Assembly (NCBI GenBank): GCA_902493275.1
Contig: CABUOQ010000003.1
Location: forward strand, 1 to 64,000
Source of the DNA: an uncultured Bacillota bacterium
GTDB taxonomy: Bacteria; Bacillota_I; Bacilli_A; RFN20; CAG-449
DNA length: 64,000 nucleotides
Reading direction: 5' to 3'
Part shown: positions 39,758-49,018 of the stretch, piece by piece
Layout: each line of letters begins with the position of its first letter
Position numbering within the stretch: the first letter of the stretch is position 1
Translations under genes and position numbers: made by a program
Notes under the pieces: model-generated
Databases searched by the model: none
The model's input: only the letters and a program-made list of their open reading frames with translations
Told to the model about the DNA's origin: nothing

Positions 39758-41311
39758 CTAAATAATGCTTTGTATTGTATTTGAGTTTAATTTTTCATTT
39801 TCAATGACTTTAAAACGATATAGTAAGCCAGGGATGGCTTTTAATTCTTGATTATATACTCCTTTGTCTTCAGATATGAACTCGCCGTTTTCTTTGACGT
39901 ATCCGATTTCATAGTTATTTTCAATAGTGCTATTTTGTATTTTAAAATTAGCTTCTTCTGTTGAAAGTAAATAGATATAATCTCCGTTATTTATTGCATA
40001 AGCTAATGAGCCATCTTCTGTTTTAAAATCAAATTGTGTTTTTGATGTTCTAATACTTTGAATCTTATTTTGGTTAGGCAAATCTTCATCAACATTAAAT
40101 ATTGCAATGTCCTCTGAATCAGTAATTGCAAAATATGGACCGGCTTTATTTATTCCGTCGAGCATCTTTTTTGCAAGTGCAAAAGCCGGCTTTTCTTGTT
40201 TTGTTATATTGTCGAGGATTCCCCAATCATAATATCCCCAACTATTAGTGATAACGGAAGGAGTTATTAAGTCGTATATTGAATATCCTCCACCTAGCAT
40301 ATTTGTCATTAAATAAAGCGAAGCAGTATTTATGAAATGACCTGTATTTTCTGCAATCTGTGGATAAGAATTAAGTCTTTCTTTCATTTGAATAATTATA
40401 TTTTTATTAAATGAAATTGAGCTGTTATAGGTGTCTTCACCAACTAAATCAATGGATGATAAAGAACATACGTTTTGCCAATTAGTATAACTAATGTCTT
40501 CATTAAAACAGCATAAGTTTACTCGAGTTATAACTTTATATTTAGAAGCTTTTACTACTTTTCCAATATACTCAGTTGCATATAGTGTTTCTTCCCAAGC
40601 TTCTTCATAAGTTAATAATTCCCCATTTTCTTTTCTAAGTTCATGTTCAGTTATTCTTTTTTCAGCATATAAATCTGGTTCGTTTCTAACTTGAATTGAG
40701 ATGACTGTGTTTGAATTATTTTGTTTACTCCAATCATATATGGCATTCATTAGAGCCTCTACCATTAGGGCTTCTCTTTTTAAAAGATTTTCATTTGTCT
40801 GTACAAAAAATAATGCATCTGGATGATTCAAGGTGTTTTTATATTGAGGGTATTTATCAGTATCATTTTTTATATAATCTGGAATAGTTCCACTCATTCC
40901 ACCGATGTTTATAGTGAATAATAGTATTTCAACTTTTAGATTATATTTTTTAGCTAAAGAAAGAATTTTCGAAAGGTTTCTAAAATCATACGCTCCTTCG
41001 CGAGGCTCAATATCTTTCCATTGAATAGGGAGTTCAACCATTTTAATTCCTAGTTTTTGTGATTCTTGAAAATAATATTCTAAATCATTAATTGATTCTT
41101 TTTGGACATCTAATAACCAATCTATACGAATTTGAGCTCCATTAAAATTAAATGGATTTCCATCAACTTCGATATATTTTCTTTTACTTTTAGTTTCCTT
41201 AATTTGCGACACCATTATATCTTCATTAGTTGGTAAAGATGAAATGGTCGTTGTTTTACACCCTACAAGCAAAGATGATGTTAAACATAATAAAGCAAGT
41301 GCTTTGTTCAT
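39758..41311 (-). CDS. clan GH-A-like lipoprotein glycosidase (GH35/GH42/GH5-like)
   Basis: The 517-aa lipoprotein has lipobox Cys18 (LLVGC) and a (beta/alpha)8-type N-terminal domain. GAQIRIDWLL, MVELPIQWKDIEPREGAYDF and the acid/base pair Asn-Glu in QVRNEPDLYA are seen, with a probable nucleophile Glu in PQIAENTGHF. ANGGGYSIYDL-like MLGGGYSIYDL is reminiscent of GH35/GH42-type beta-galactosidases. The exact family is not certain. It overlaps the paralogue upstream by 1 bp. It is probably a surface exo-enzyme on galactan side chains. Confidence 0.65.
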   Translation of the reverse strand: MNKALALLCLTSSLLVGCKTTTISSLPTNEDIMVSQIKETKSKRKYIEVDGNPFNFNGAQIRIDWLLDVQKESINDLEYYFQESQKLGIKMVELPIQWKDIEPREGAYDFRNLSKILSLAKKYNLKVEILLFTINIGGMSGTIPDYIKNDTDKYPQYKNTLNHPDALFFVQTNENLLKREALMVEALMNAIYDWSKQNNSNTVISIQVRNEPDLYAEKRITEHELRKENGELLTYEEAWEETLYATEYIGKVVKASKYKVITRVNLCCFNEDISYTNWQNVCSLSSIDLVGEDTYNSSISFNKNIIIQMKERLNSYPQIAENTGHFINTASLYLMTNMLGGGYSIYDLITPSVITNSWGYYDWGILDNITKQEKPAFALAKKMLDGINKAGPYFAITDSEDIAIFNVDEDLPNQNKIQSIRTSKTQFDFKTEDGSLAYAINNGDYIYLLSTEEANFKIQNSTIENNYEIGYVKENGEFISEDKGVYNQELKAIPGLLYRFKVIENEKLNSNTIQSII

Positions 41312-42888
41312 TATATTCCTCCTATAAAGTCGATTGTATTTGATTTAAAGTTAGATTCATAATTGTCAATATTTAAACGATATAATTTGTCGCCTTTTAA
41401 ACTTAATTTACTATCCGTGATATTTAATTTTTCTTTTTGAATGAAAGAACCATCGTTATTTACATATCCTGTATACAAAAAAGGCTGATAATTTGCTCCT
41501 TGAATGCTTATTGTAGCATCGTCTGTTAAATATATATCGATATACTTATCACCAGTAATTAGATAACCCATAGATGCGTTATTTGCTTCAAAAGTCACTA
41601 ACGCACGATTTGTTTGCATCGTTTGAGTTATTTGCTCGCTAGGAATATTATTTCTAATATTAAAGGAAGCGATATTTTCAATATCTTCTAAGATAAAGTC
41701 TGATCCAGCTAGAGTTATTCCATTAATAATCTTACGGCTAAGAGATGTATGTGACTTATCTTGCAAAGTGACATTATCAACAATTGACCAATCATCCCAA
41801 CCATATTCATTTACCGCTATTTCAGGTGTGGCAAGATCATAGATCATATACCCCCCACCCATGGCAAGACAACCTAGAATTAATGAAGGCGTTGTATTAT
41901 ATGAACCATCATTTTCACTGATATGTGGAAAGTTATTACCATTAAATATTTCTTGACTATTAAAATCTTTTATCACAGATTTATTAAATGAAACTGTTTG
42001 TTCATATGTATCATCTCCAACAATGTCTATTCCTTCCAAAGAGTAGATTTTTTGAACAAAATTTTGCCATGAATCTTTATATGCTTGCGCAACATTTACT
42101 CTAGTTATACATTTATAATCTGACTTTTTAACAACTTTTCCTAAATAGTCATAAGCATCTAAAGTTTCTTGCCAAGCTTCAATGTCTGTTAAACGTCTTG
42201 AACCATCGACGGTCATTATTTCTTGTTGAGATAAGACAAAGCGTGGGAATGTATCAGATTCATTGTGAATTTGAATAGCGCTAACGACATGGGTATTATT
42301 ATTTGATATGGACCATGTATTTATTGCAGACATTAATTCATTTAACCATTTACCTTCACGCTCTAGTAGTTTTGCATTATTTTGCACTAAAAATAATCCG
42401 TTTGGAGATTTGAGAGACTTGTATCGAGGATATGTTAAGCTATCTTCTTTTATATAATCAGGAACGTTATCGCTCCAACCGGTAGTATTTGTAGAGAATA
42501 AAAGAAATTCGACTTTTAATTCTAGTTCATTTGCTATTGATAAAATTTTTCCAACATCACGGAAATTATACATATCCTTTGATGGCTCACTTTCTCTCCA
42601 AGGCAGAGGGATTTCGACTAAACTAACACCAAGATTTTTAGCACATTGAAAATATGTTTTTATTTCATCAAAAGATTTGTTTTCTTTATAAATAAGTAAA
42701 TCAGTTCGTATTTGTATTCCAATAGGAGTGACAGGTTTTCCATCTAAAGAATAGTATGTCTTACCTGATTTTGTTTTTTTTATTTCACTAATAAAATTAC
42801 TTGTAGATGGCTCATTAATTTGTTGTTTATTACATCCGCATGACAGTAAGATTATAGATATTGATAATAGCTTTAATATTTTTTTCAT
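41311..42888 (-). CDS. clan GH-A-like lipoprotein glycosidase, tandem paralogue
   Basis: The 525-aa lipoprotein has lipobox LLSC at Cys17 and the same fold as the 39758 product. It shows GIQIRTDLLI, LVEIPLPWRESEPSKDMYNF, the acid/base Glu in QIHNESDTFP, a probable nucleophile Glu in PHISENDGSY, and AMGGGYMIYDL. The pair arose by tandem duplication and has diverged substantially, perhaps for different linkages. It is the first enzyme gene after the permeases in this operon, 8 bp after the MalG-type gene. Confidence 0.65.
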   Translation of the reverse strand: MKKILKLLSISIILLSCGCNKQQINEPSTSNFISEIKKTKSGKTYYSLDGKPVTPIGIQIRTDLLIYKENKSFDEIKTYFQCAKNLGVSLVEIPLPWRESEPSKDMYNFRDVGKILSIANELELKVEFLLFSTNTTGWSDNVPDYIKEDSLTYPRYKSLKSPNGLFLVQNNAKLLEREGKWLNELMSAINTWSISNNNTHVVSAIQIHNESDTFPRFVLSQQEIMTVDGSRRLTDIEAWQETLDAYDYLGKVVKKSDYKCITRVNVAQAYKDSWQNFVQKIYSLEGIDIVGDDTYEQTVSFNKSVIKDFNSQEIFNGNNFPHISENDGSYNTTPSLILGCLAMGGGYMIYDLATPEIAVNEYGWDDWSIVDNVTLQDKSHTSLSRKIINGITLAGSDFILEDIENIASFNIRNNIPSEQITQTMQTNRALVTFEANNASMGYLITGDKYIDIYLTDDATISIQGANYQPFLYTGYVNNDGSFIQKEKLNITDSKLSLKGDKLYRLNIDNYESNFKSNTIDFIGGI

Positions 42889-42896
42889 ATATACCT

Positions 42897-43745
42897 CTAT
42901 TTAAAAGCAGATTGAATTGAGTTTCCGATAAAGTATTTTTGTAACGAAAATAGAACTATGACCATCGGAATTGAGAACATAACTGATCCCGCTAATGTTA
43001 AGTTCCAATTGGTTGTGTAACTATTTTGAAAGTTTAATAATGATAAAGATAAAGTCTTTTGTTCATCATATAGCAAATAAAGATTAGGACCGATATAATC
43101 TGACCACATTGAAGTAAAAAGAAATATAAACAAGGTTATTAAGATTGGTTTCATGTTAGGTAGAATAACCTTGAATAATGTTGTTAATGAAGAACAGCCA
43201 TCTATTTTCGCAGCATCATCGAGGTCTTTTGGAATTGACATTATGAATTGCCTCATCATAAATATGTTATATGCGCTTCCACCAAATGCTGGAATAATTA
43301 ATGGTAAAAATGTACCTATCCATCCAATTTTCTTAAAAACAACAAATGCTGGAATCATAGTAACTACCCAAGGTAGCATCATCGTACCAATTAAAATTGC
43401 AAACAGAAAATTTTTTCCTTTAGCTTTAAATCTAGCAAAACCATAAGCGGCTAATAAAGAGCCAGTCATATTAAGAATCATAACAGGTATCATTATTAAT
43501 AAAGTGTTACCTAAACTCCTTAAAAAATTCATAGTTTTGAAAGCTTCAATATAATTTTGAAATTTCCAGGTTTTTGGTAACACAGAAGGATTGATGGTTA
43601 ATATCTCCGAATCGCTTCCAGCAAAGGAATTTAAAACCATATATATAAAAGGAAAGACAAAAAAGAATGTGATGATAATGGAACAAATATTCCATAAAAT
43701 GCCATTTATACTTTTTATATTTCTTTTGTTTCTAGTTGCCATCAT
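42897..43745 (-). CDS. ABC sugar transporter permease (MalG type)
   Basis: The 282-aa CUT1 permease has a first helix around CSIITFFFVFPFIYMVLNSF. The EAA loop is DDAAKIDGCSSLTTLFKVIL, and FIFLFTSMWSDYIGPN precedes the last helices. It overlaps the 3' end of the MalF-type gene by 14 bp. A second Met codon directly follows the first, so the start is ambiguous by one codon. Confidence 0.92.
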   Translation of the reverse strand: MMATRNKRNIKSINGILWNICSIIITFFFVFPFIYMVLNSFAGSDSEILTINPSVLPKTWKFQNYIEAFKTMNFLRSLGNTLLIMIPVMILNMTGSLLAAYGFARFKAKGKNFLFAILIGTMMLPWVVTMIPAFVVFKKIGWIGTFLPLIIPAFGGSAYNIFMMRQFIMSIPKDLDDAAKIDGCSSLTTLFKVILPNMKPILITLFIFLFTSMWSDYIGPNLYLLYDEQKTLSLSLLNFQNSYTTNWNLTLAGSVMFSIPMVIVLFSLQKYFIGNSIQSAFK

Positions 43746-44661
43746 AGTACACCTTCTTTCCTACAGTTTTAAAGAAAATAGCTGTAAACACAGATATTAT
43801 TGCGAAACATATCCATGCCATAGCGCACGCATAACCCATACCTGCTCCAGAAAAGGCGTTATCCATAATAGACATAGTCATAGTATAGGTATTATAATTG
43901 TCACCAAATAAAAGAGTGATTTCTGTATATGCTTGTAGGGTGTTAATAAAACCAGTAGCTAATAAGAAAAATAAAGATGGTGATATATGAGGGATTACGA
44001 TTTTAAATAGGGTTCTTATCTTTCCAGAACCATCTACTCTAGAAGCATCAATTAAATCTCCGGGAACATTTTGTAATGCGGATAAGATGACAATCATCCA
44101 CGGGCCGATTGCACCAAGAGAGTTTATTAAAACTACGGTAATCATCGCGGTTGCAGGACTTCTTAAATCAATTTTACCGAATCCAAGGCTTTGTAAGATA
44201 TTTACAATTAAACTTCGATCTTGACATACTAATAGTTGCCATAATAAAGCACTTGATACAGCAGGAATGACAGCTGGTAAATATATCAAAACACGATATA
44301 AATTTCTAAGTTTTCTAAATTTTCCTTTTTGATTTAAAAACAAAGCAATTAGAAATGAAAAAACAATAGTGACTATTACTTTAAGAATGGCATATAGAAA
44401 TGAATTTTTTATCGAATTTAAAAACAGATGATCAGTTTTAAAAATATCACTATAATTCATCCACCCAATAAAGTGTAAAGGTTTAGTTGTTATTGTCGAT
44501 ACTTTAGCGTTAGTAAATGATAATATTAATGATACTATCATAGGAACTAAAGTAAAGCATATCAAAGCGATAAGCCATGGCAGTATATACAAATAAAATT
44601 GATGTTTAGAGAGAAACTTTTTGAATTTCCTCCAGGTTGAGTTTTTATTTATTTGTTCCAT
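43732..44661 (-). CDS. ABC sugar transporter permease (MalF type)
   Basis: The membrane protein of about 309 aa shows YILPWLIALICFTLVPMIVS and the EAA loop DASRVDGSGKIRTLFKIVIP. The reading frame is open to 44682, but the ATG at 44661 begins 1 base after the binding-protein stop (TAA-T-ATG), suits coupled translation and is preferred. With the 42897 permease it forms the pore of the second importer, probably driven by the ATPase at 47406. Confidence 0.9.
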   Translation of the reverse strand: MEQINKNSTWRKFKKFLSKHQFYLYILPWLIALICFTLVPMIVSLILSFTNAKVSTITTKPLHFIGWMNYSDIFKTDHLFLNSIKNSFLYAILKVIVTIVFSFLIALFLNQKGKFRKLRNLYRVLIYLPAVIPAVSSALLWQLLVCQDRSLIVNILQSLGFGKIDLRSPATAMITVVLINSLGAIGPWMIVILSALQNVPGDLIDASRVDGSGKIRTLFKIVIPHISPSLFFLLATGFINTLQAYTEITLLFGDNYNTYTMTMSIMDNAFSGAGMGYACAMAWICFAIISVFTAIFFKTVGKKVYYDGN

Positions 44662-44662
44662 A

Positions 44663-46069
44663 TTATAATCTCGCCAATACACGTTTTATTTCATCTTCGA
44701 TATCTTTTTTGCAAAGTTTTAGAGCTTCTTCTGTTGATAGTGGAGAGTCGCTATCCCATGTCTTACCATAATTTAAGCCTAATTTTGATTCCATTGTAGT
44801 TGTGTTGATGTATTGTGAAAATTTAAGTGGTTCAGCAATAGATGTCATGTTATAAAAATATTTATTGAGTTCTTGTTGCTTCTCATTGCCACTATTTAGA
44901 TATGCATCACTACTTGCAATAGTTTTATTTGCGGGAACGTTAAATGACTCACCATTTCTTATTTCTTGTTGCACACCAGAAGTTAGAATATATTCTAAAA
45001 ATTTATATGCGACACCTGGATATTTTGTTTGTGAATTGATACTAATTCCAACATAACTCGTTGTAGTAAACACTTCATCATCAGCATTTCTTACAGGTCC
45101 AGGAGCAACACCTATATCAAATGAGGTGTTTTCCCAATCGTAAGCTTTAAATGACCATCTTCCTGCCCATACTACAGAAACAGATCCGCTTTTAAAACCA
45201 ATACCTGTGTCAACAGATTTTACATCTAATGGTGTTGAACTTGCTTTATCACCATAACAATAATTTGTTAAATGTTTAAAAGCAGCAATTAATTTTTCAT
45301 CATCAGCATTGAAAGTTTTCCCATCATTTGAGAAGAATGCTCCTCCTTGTTGCTGAACCCATTCCATGACATGTCTCCATGGAATATAATCAAAAACAGT
45401 ACCATATCTCTCGAAACCACCATTTGTATCATATTTAGTTAGTTGATAGCAAAATTCTTCATTTTGTTCCCAAGTCATAGGTTTGGTGGAACTTGGATAG
45501 ACTCCATCATCTGACGGATAACCAATTAAATCTTTTAATGAAGTATCATGTGTGCTGTTATATTCATCAATGTGATTTTTGTTATACACCATCATGAAAT
45601 CGGCACTTAAATCTTTAGCAAATGCATATAAATCACCTTGACCTAGAATATTATTTTCATAGTCGTAACGGTAAAAATTATTTGCTTCCCATAAATCTGA
45701 TTCTTTAAGATTTGTTCCTTTTTCAATATATGGTTGTAGGTTTAATAGATTCTCATCTCTTAAAAAAGAAGAAATCTCTCCAGCTTCCATGAAAAACATA
45801 TCTGGAGCTATTCCAGCACCAAAATATGTTTTTAAATTGTCAAAATATGATGATTTATTTTCTCTAATTGTGATAGTCCAATTTGGATAAATAGTATTAA
45901 ATTGACTTGCGAGTTTTCTATATGCATTAGCATTATCGTATACATAGAATTCAATTGAACATTTTTGATCTTCGTTGGCTGATTGATATCCTTGCGAAGA
46001 ATTTACTGTTGTATTACATCCAGCTAGTAATAAACCTATACATGATAATAATGTTAACTTATTTTTCAT
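44663..46069 (-). CDS. ABC sugar transporter substrate-binding lipoprotein
   Basis: The 468-aa lipoprotein has lipobox Cys18 (LLAGC). The CUT1 binding fold starts at SIEFYVYDNANAYRKLASQF, with APDMFFMEAGEISSFLRDEN, VVWAGRWSFKAYDW and FTTTSYVGISINSQT. It captures oligosaccharides at the surface for the 43732/42897 permeases. It lies 44 bp downstream of the two-repeat lipoprotein. Its sequence is distinct from the 5460 binding protein, so the two importers probably take different sugars. Confidence 0.9.
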   Translation of the reverse strand: MKNKLTLLSCIGLLLAGCNTTVNSSQGYQSANEDQKCSIEFYVYDNANAYRKLASQFNTIYPNWTITIRENKSSYFDNLKTYFGAGIAPDMFFMEAGEISSFLRDENLLNLQPYIEKGTNLKESDLWEANNFYRYDYENNILGQGDLYAFAKDLSADFMMVYNKNHIDEYNSTHDTSLKDLIGYPSDDGVYPSSTKPMTWEQNEEFCYQLTKYDTNGGFERYGTVFDYIPWRHVMEWVQQQGGAFFSNDGKTFNADDEKLIAAFKHLTNYCYGDKASSTPLDVKSVDTGIGFKSGSVSVVWAGRWSFKAYDWENTSFDIGVAPGPVRNADDEVFTTTSYVGISINSQTKYPGVAYKFLEYILTSGVQQEIRNGESFNVPANKTIASSDAYLNSGNEKQQELNKYFYNMTSIAEPLKFSQYINTTTMESKLGLNYGKTWDSDSPLSTEEALKLCKKDIEDEIKRVLARL

Positions 46070-46113
46070 AAAAATCCTCTTTCTTTTAGTTTTATAATTA
46101 GTATTATTATTTA

Positions 46114-47127
46114 TTAGTTTATATCAATCCAAATTGTAGAAGAATAATTTTCAAAAATAGTGATATAAAAAGTGTAGTTTCCATCAGCAGTGACTTCAAA
46201 ATTGTCACCATTAGCTTTGAAATTGGTTTCTAATACATTGCAGCCACTATTGAGATTACTTATTCCATACCATCTTTCAGGATCGGATAAAAGATGGAAA
46301 GTGAATACATCACCAACTTTTAAATTTGTATTTGTTGAATATTTTTCTAATGCTGATGGATCATCATACATATCAGATAATTTAATACCTGTATTGTCTT
46401 GCCAATCGCCAGTTCCGTTTAAAAATGAACCACATCCTACCATGTAACAATTGTCTCTTTCAGCTGGAGGGGTAAAACTATTCACAGCAATATAAATGTC
46501 TGCAGTATAGTTTGCCCAAATTGATACGTAAATTGTATAATTTCCAGATACTTTTGTTTTTATATTATTATCGCCTTCTTTTTCAAAGAATGCACCTTGG
46601 TAATCAGGATGTGTAACATCTAATAAATCACCGGTTCCATACCAACGATCAGGAGTAGATAATAAGTGGAACATAAATACATCGCCTGCAAGCAAATCTA
46701 CAGTAGTAGTATATTTTTCAAGAGCGTTAGGATTATCGTTCATTGTTTCCAATTTAATACCAGTGCTTTCTTGCCAGTCGCCAGAACCAGTTAAATAAGA
46801 ACCATATCCTACCATATAACAATCATCAACTAGAACTTCGGAAGAACTAGATTCCGATGATACCTCTATAGAAGAACTGGATTCTGAAGATACTTCTTGA
46901 GAAGAACTTTCTTCACTGGAAGAGACAACTTCTGATGAGATTGATTCCTCGTTGGAAGACACTTCTTGGGAACTACTTTCTGATAAAGAAGTAGAACTAT
47001 TTACAAAAGAAGAACTTGAACTACTATAATTAGATGATGAAGACATACTAGAGTTATTTTCGTTACAAGCAAATAAGCCACCTATAAATAAAGAGCTTAT
47101 GAAGAGCATTTTAAAGTGTTTTTTCAT
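46114..47127 (-). CDS. two-repeat surface lipoprotein, probable glycan-binding
   Basis: The 337-aa protein has lipobox Cys21 (GLFAC) and then a long Ser/Glu/Val linker (about 25-98). Two tandem beta-rich repeats of about 110 aa follow (about 103-220 and 228-337). Each repeat has C-Y-M-V-G near its start, then GDWQ...TGIKL, ALEKY, GDVFMFHLL or GDVFTFHLL, and RWYG. Conserved Trp, Tyr and Asp fit a carbohydrate-binding sandwich (SusE/F- or CBM26-like); the family is not recognised with certainty. It is first in the minus-strand operon, before the binding protein, and may hand glycan to it. A Shine-Dalgarno (AAAGGAG) is present. Confidence 0.7.
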   Translation of the reverse strand: MKKHFKMLFISSLFIGGLFACNENNSSMSSSSNYSSSSSSFVNSSTSLSESSSQEVSSNEESISSEVVSSSEESSSQEVSSESSSSIEVSSESSSSEVLVDDCYMVGYGSYLTGSGDWQESTGIKLETMNDNPNALEKYTTTVDLLAGDVFMFHLLSTPDRWYGTGDLLDVTHPDYQGAFFEKEGDNNIKTKVSGNYTIYVSIWANYTADIYIAVNSFTPPAERDNCYMVGCGSFLNGTGDWQDNTGIKLSDMYDDPSALEKYSTNTNLKVGDVFTFHLLSDPERWYGISNLNSGCNVLETNFKANGDNFEVTADGNYTFYITIFENYSSTIWIDIN

Positions 47128-47188
47128 TTATAATTAACTCCTTTCATTAATTATTTTTATATCTTAAGTGTTACAAAATCGTTTTTAA

Positions 47189-47203
47189 TAAGCAATACGC
47201 TTA
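47189..47203. promoter_or_regulatory. inverted repeat between divergent transporter genes
   Basis: TAAGC (47189-47193) and GCTTA (47199-47203) flank AATAC, with half-sites like those of the 5413 operator (GTAAGC/CTTAC) but wider spacing. It lies 62 bp before the minus-strand lipoprotein start and could bind the AraC or LacI-type regulator. Confidence 0.35.
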
Positions 47204-47354
47204 CTTTGTCTTAGTTCACTTTTTCAAGGTTTTATTAATATTTATTAGACATAATTTAGATAATTTTTTTTAATTATTATAGTAAAAAAATATATTTATT
47301 ATTATTTATAATAATACTATGATAAAGAGCTACAAAAAATCAAAAAACTATGAA

Positions 47355-47383
47355 TTGCGTTTTTATAAAAATTAATATAGTAT
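47355..47383 (+). promoter_or_regulatory. promoter of the second MalK-type ATPase
   Basis: TTGCGT (47355-47360) and TAGTAT (47378-47383) are spaced by 17 bp, 22 bp before the ATG at 47406. Confidence 0.6.
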
Positions 47384-47405
47384 TTTTTTACAGGAGATAT
47401 TGAAT

Positions 47406-48716
47406 ATGGATGATTTAAATAACAATCAAAATAATAATGATAAGTTTGTTTCATTAATTAATATTAATAAAACATTTGATAAAAATGTTAGGGCAGTAGT
47501 TGATTTTAATTTAGACATTAAACGATATGAATTTATTGTCTTTGTTGGTCCTTCAGGATGCGGAAAATCAACAACATTAAGAATGATTGCAGGTTTAGAG
47601 GAAATAACTTCAGGTGAATTATATTTTGATGGAGTATTAGTTAATGATTATACTCCTAAAGAAAGAGACATAGCTATGGTATTTCAAAATTATTCATTAT
47701 ATCCTAGTATGACAGTTTATGAAAATTTAGCATTTTCTTTAAAAGTTAGACATTATGAAAAAGAAGAAATTCATAAGCGAATAATGAAGGCGGCACAGAT
47801 ATTAGATATTTCAGAGTTATTATATCGTAAACCAAAAGAACTTTCAGGCGGTCAACGTCAAAGGGTAGCATTAGGTAGAGCTATCGTCAGAGATGCAAAA
47901 GTATTTTTAATGGATGAGCCTTTAAGTAATCTTGATGCAAAATTAAGAGTACAAATGCGTAGTGAAATTATTAATCTTCACCGAAAAATAAAAGCTACAA
48001 CTATATATGTTACTCATGATCAAACAGAAGCGATGACTATGGCTGATCGTATAGTTGTAATGTCTAAAGGATATATACAACAAATAGGAACACCAGAAGA
48101 AATTTATGCTCGTCCAAAAAACAAATTTGTTGCTTCTTTTATCGGAAGTCCGGCGATGAATTTTATAGAAGTTAATTATACAAATGATAATAACATTGTT
48201 TTTGATAATGGATTTAAATTAATAATTAGTGATTCATTTGCTAAAAAACATAATCAATTTTATAAAGAGCAACTAAATATTAAACAATTAAAATATCAAA
48301 AACTAGAAGATGAATTACAACAGTTACAATCACATACATTTACAAAAAGAAAGCAAATAATTAAAAATAAAAGTGATATTGAAGAAATTTCTAACAATAT
48401 GAAGTTATTAAATGAAGCAATTTTAATTAATAAAAAAATTGTCAATAATGAAAACCATAGAATTGTTCTTGGAATTAGACCAGAAAATATAAAATGGTCC
48501 TTAAAAGAGAAAGCAAATTATTTATCAACTGAAGTTATTCTTTCGGAATTATTAGGTGATGAATATTATATACATTTTAATATTGAGAATACAAAATTTG
48601 TTTTGAAAACACATATCAAAAACAAATTACTATCTGGTGATAAGATATATATTTCTTTTGATCCTAATGATATATATTTCTTTGATTTAGAAACAGAGTT
48701 GACAATTAATATCTAA
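47406..48716 (+). CDS. MalK/UgpC-type sugar ABC ATPase with TOBE insertion
   Basis: The ATPase of 436 aa has Walker [13 protein letters not shown]-loop [20 protein letters not shown], signature [14 protein letters not shown], Walker [15 protein letters not shown] and the H-switch [11 protein letters not shown] helical Lys/Gln-rich insertion of about 70 residues interrupts the C-terminal domain between [10 protein letters not shown] and [12 protein letters not shown], the same site where the 10913 ATPase has its large insert. ATG 47406 is preferred over TTG 47400 because AGGAG (47392-47396) is 9 bp before it. It is divergent from, and probably serves, the minus-strand importer. Confidence 0.9.
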   Translation: MDDLNNNQNNNDKFVSLININKTFDKNVRAVVDFNLDIKRYEFIVFVGPSGCGKSTTLRMIAGLEEITSGELYFDGVLVNDYTPKERDIAMVFQNYSLYPSMTVYENLAFSLKVRHYEKEEIHKRIMKAAQILDISELLYRKPKELSGGQRQRVALGRAIVRDAKVFLMDEPLSNLDAKLRVQMRSEIINLHRKIKATTIYVTHDQTEAMTMADRIVVMSKGYIQQIGTPEEIYARPKNKFVASFIGSPAMNFIEVNYTNDNNIVFDNGFKLIISDSFAKKHNQFYKEQLNIKQLKYQKLEDELQQLQSHTFTKRKQIIKNKSDIEEISNNMKLLNEAILINKKIVNNENHRIVLGIRPENIKWSLKEKANYLSTEVILSELLGDEYYIHFNIENTKFVLKTHIKNKLLSGDKIYISFDPNDIYFFDLETELTINI

Positions 48717-48815
48717 TGCATTTTAATGATTTTTGTTAATATTTATTATGATGAATGATGCGTATCTTTGCTATTTAAAAATATACTTTTTAATTATGAA
48801 ATTCAAATTAAGATA

Positions 48816-48844
48816 TTGACAAATTTTACATTTACCATTATCAT
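48816..48844 (+). promoter_or_regulatory. tracrRNA promoter
   Basis: TTGACA (48816-48821) is a perfect -35. TATCAT (48839-48844) is the -10 at 17-bp spacing. Transcription would begin near 48850, just before the anti-repeat. Confidence 0.85.
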
Positions 48845-48849
48845 CTAAG

Positions 48850-48928
48850 TATAGATAACACTACAAGTTCAAATAAGCATTTTGCTATCACACCCGTTAG
48901 GGATAGTCTCCATATAGGAGATTTTTTT
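48850..48928 (+). ncRNA. type II-A tracrRNA
   Basis: TAGATAACACTAC (48852-48864) pairs perfectly with repeat positions 9-21. A bulge follows, GA on the repeat side and AAGU on the tracr side, then UCAAAU (48869-48874) pairs with repeat positions 1-6, including one G-U. This layout equals that of the Streptococcus pyogenes guide. The 3' part has a small AGC/GCU hairpin (876-886), then CUAU/AUAG with CCC/GGG (885-906), and a terminator UCUCC/GGAGA (48907-48921) with seven Us. Length is about 79 nt. It lies in the 302-bp gap before cas9, in the same direction. It guides RNase III processing and Cas9 loading. Confidence 0.9.
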
Positions 48929-48965
48929 ATTTTCAAATTTTTACTAAAGTTTATATTTTAGGGGC

Positions 48966-48994
48966 TTTATATTTGTTTTAATATATAGTATTAT
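48966..48994 (+). promoter_or_regulatory. possible cas operon promoter
   Basis: TTTATA (48966-48971) and TATTAT (48989-48994) are spaced by 17 bp, 25 bp before cas9. The -35 is poor. The tracrRNA terminator upstream means cas9 needs its own start, and this is the best candidate seen. Confidence 0.35.
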
Positions 48995-49018
48995 TTAAAT
49001 ATACAGGGAGTAAGAATT

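Noticed and set aside
47400..47405. TTG at 47400 as start of the second ATPase
   Set aside because: It is only 3 bp from the AGGAG; ATG 47406 has normal spacing.
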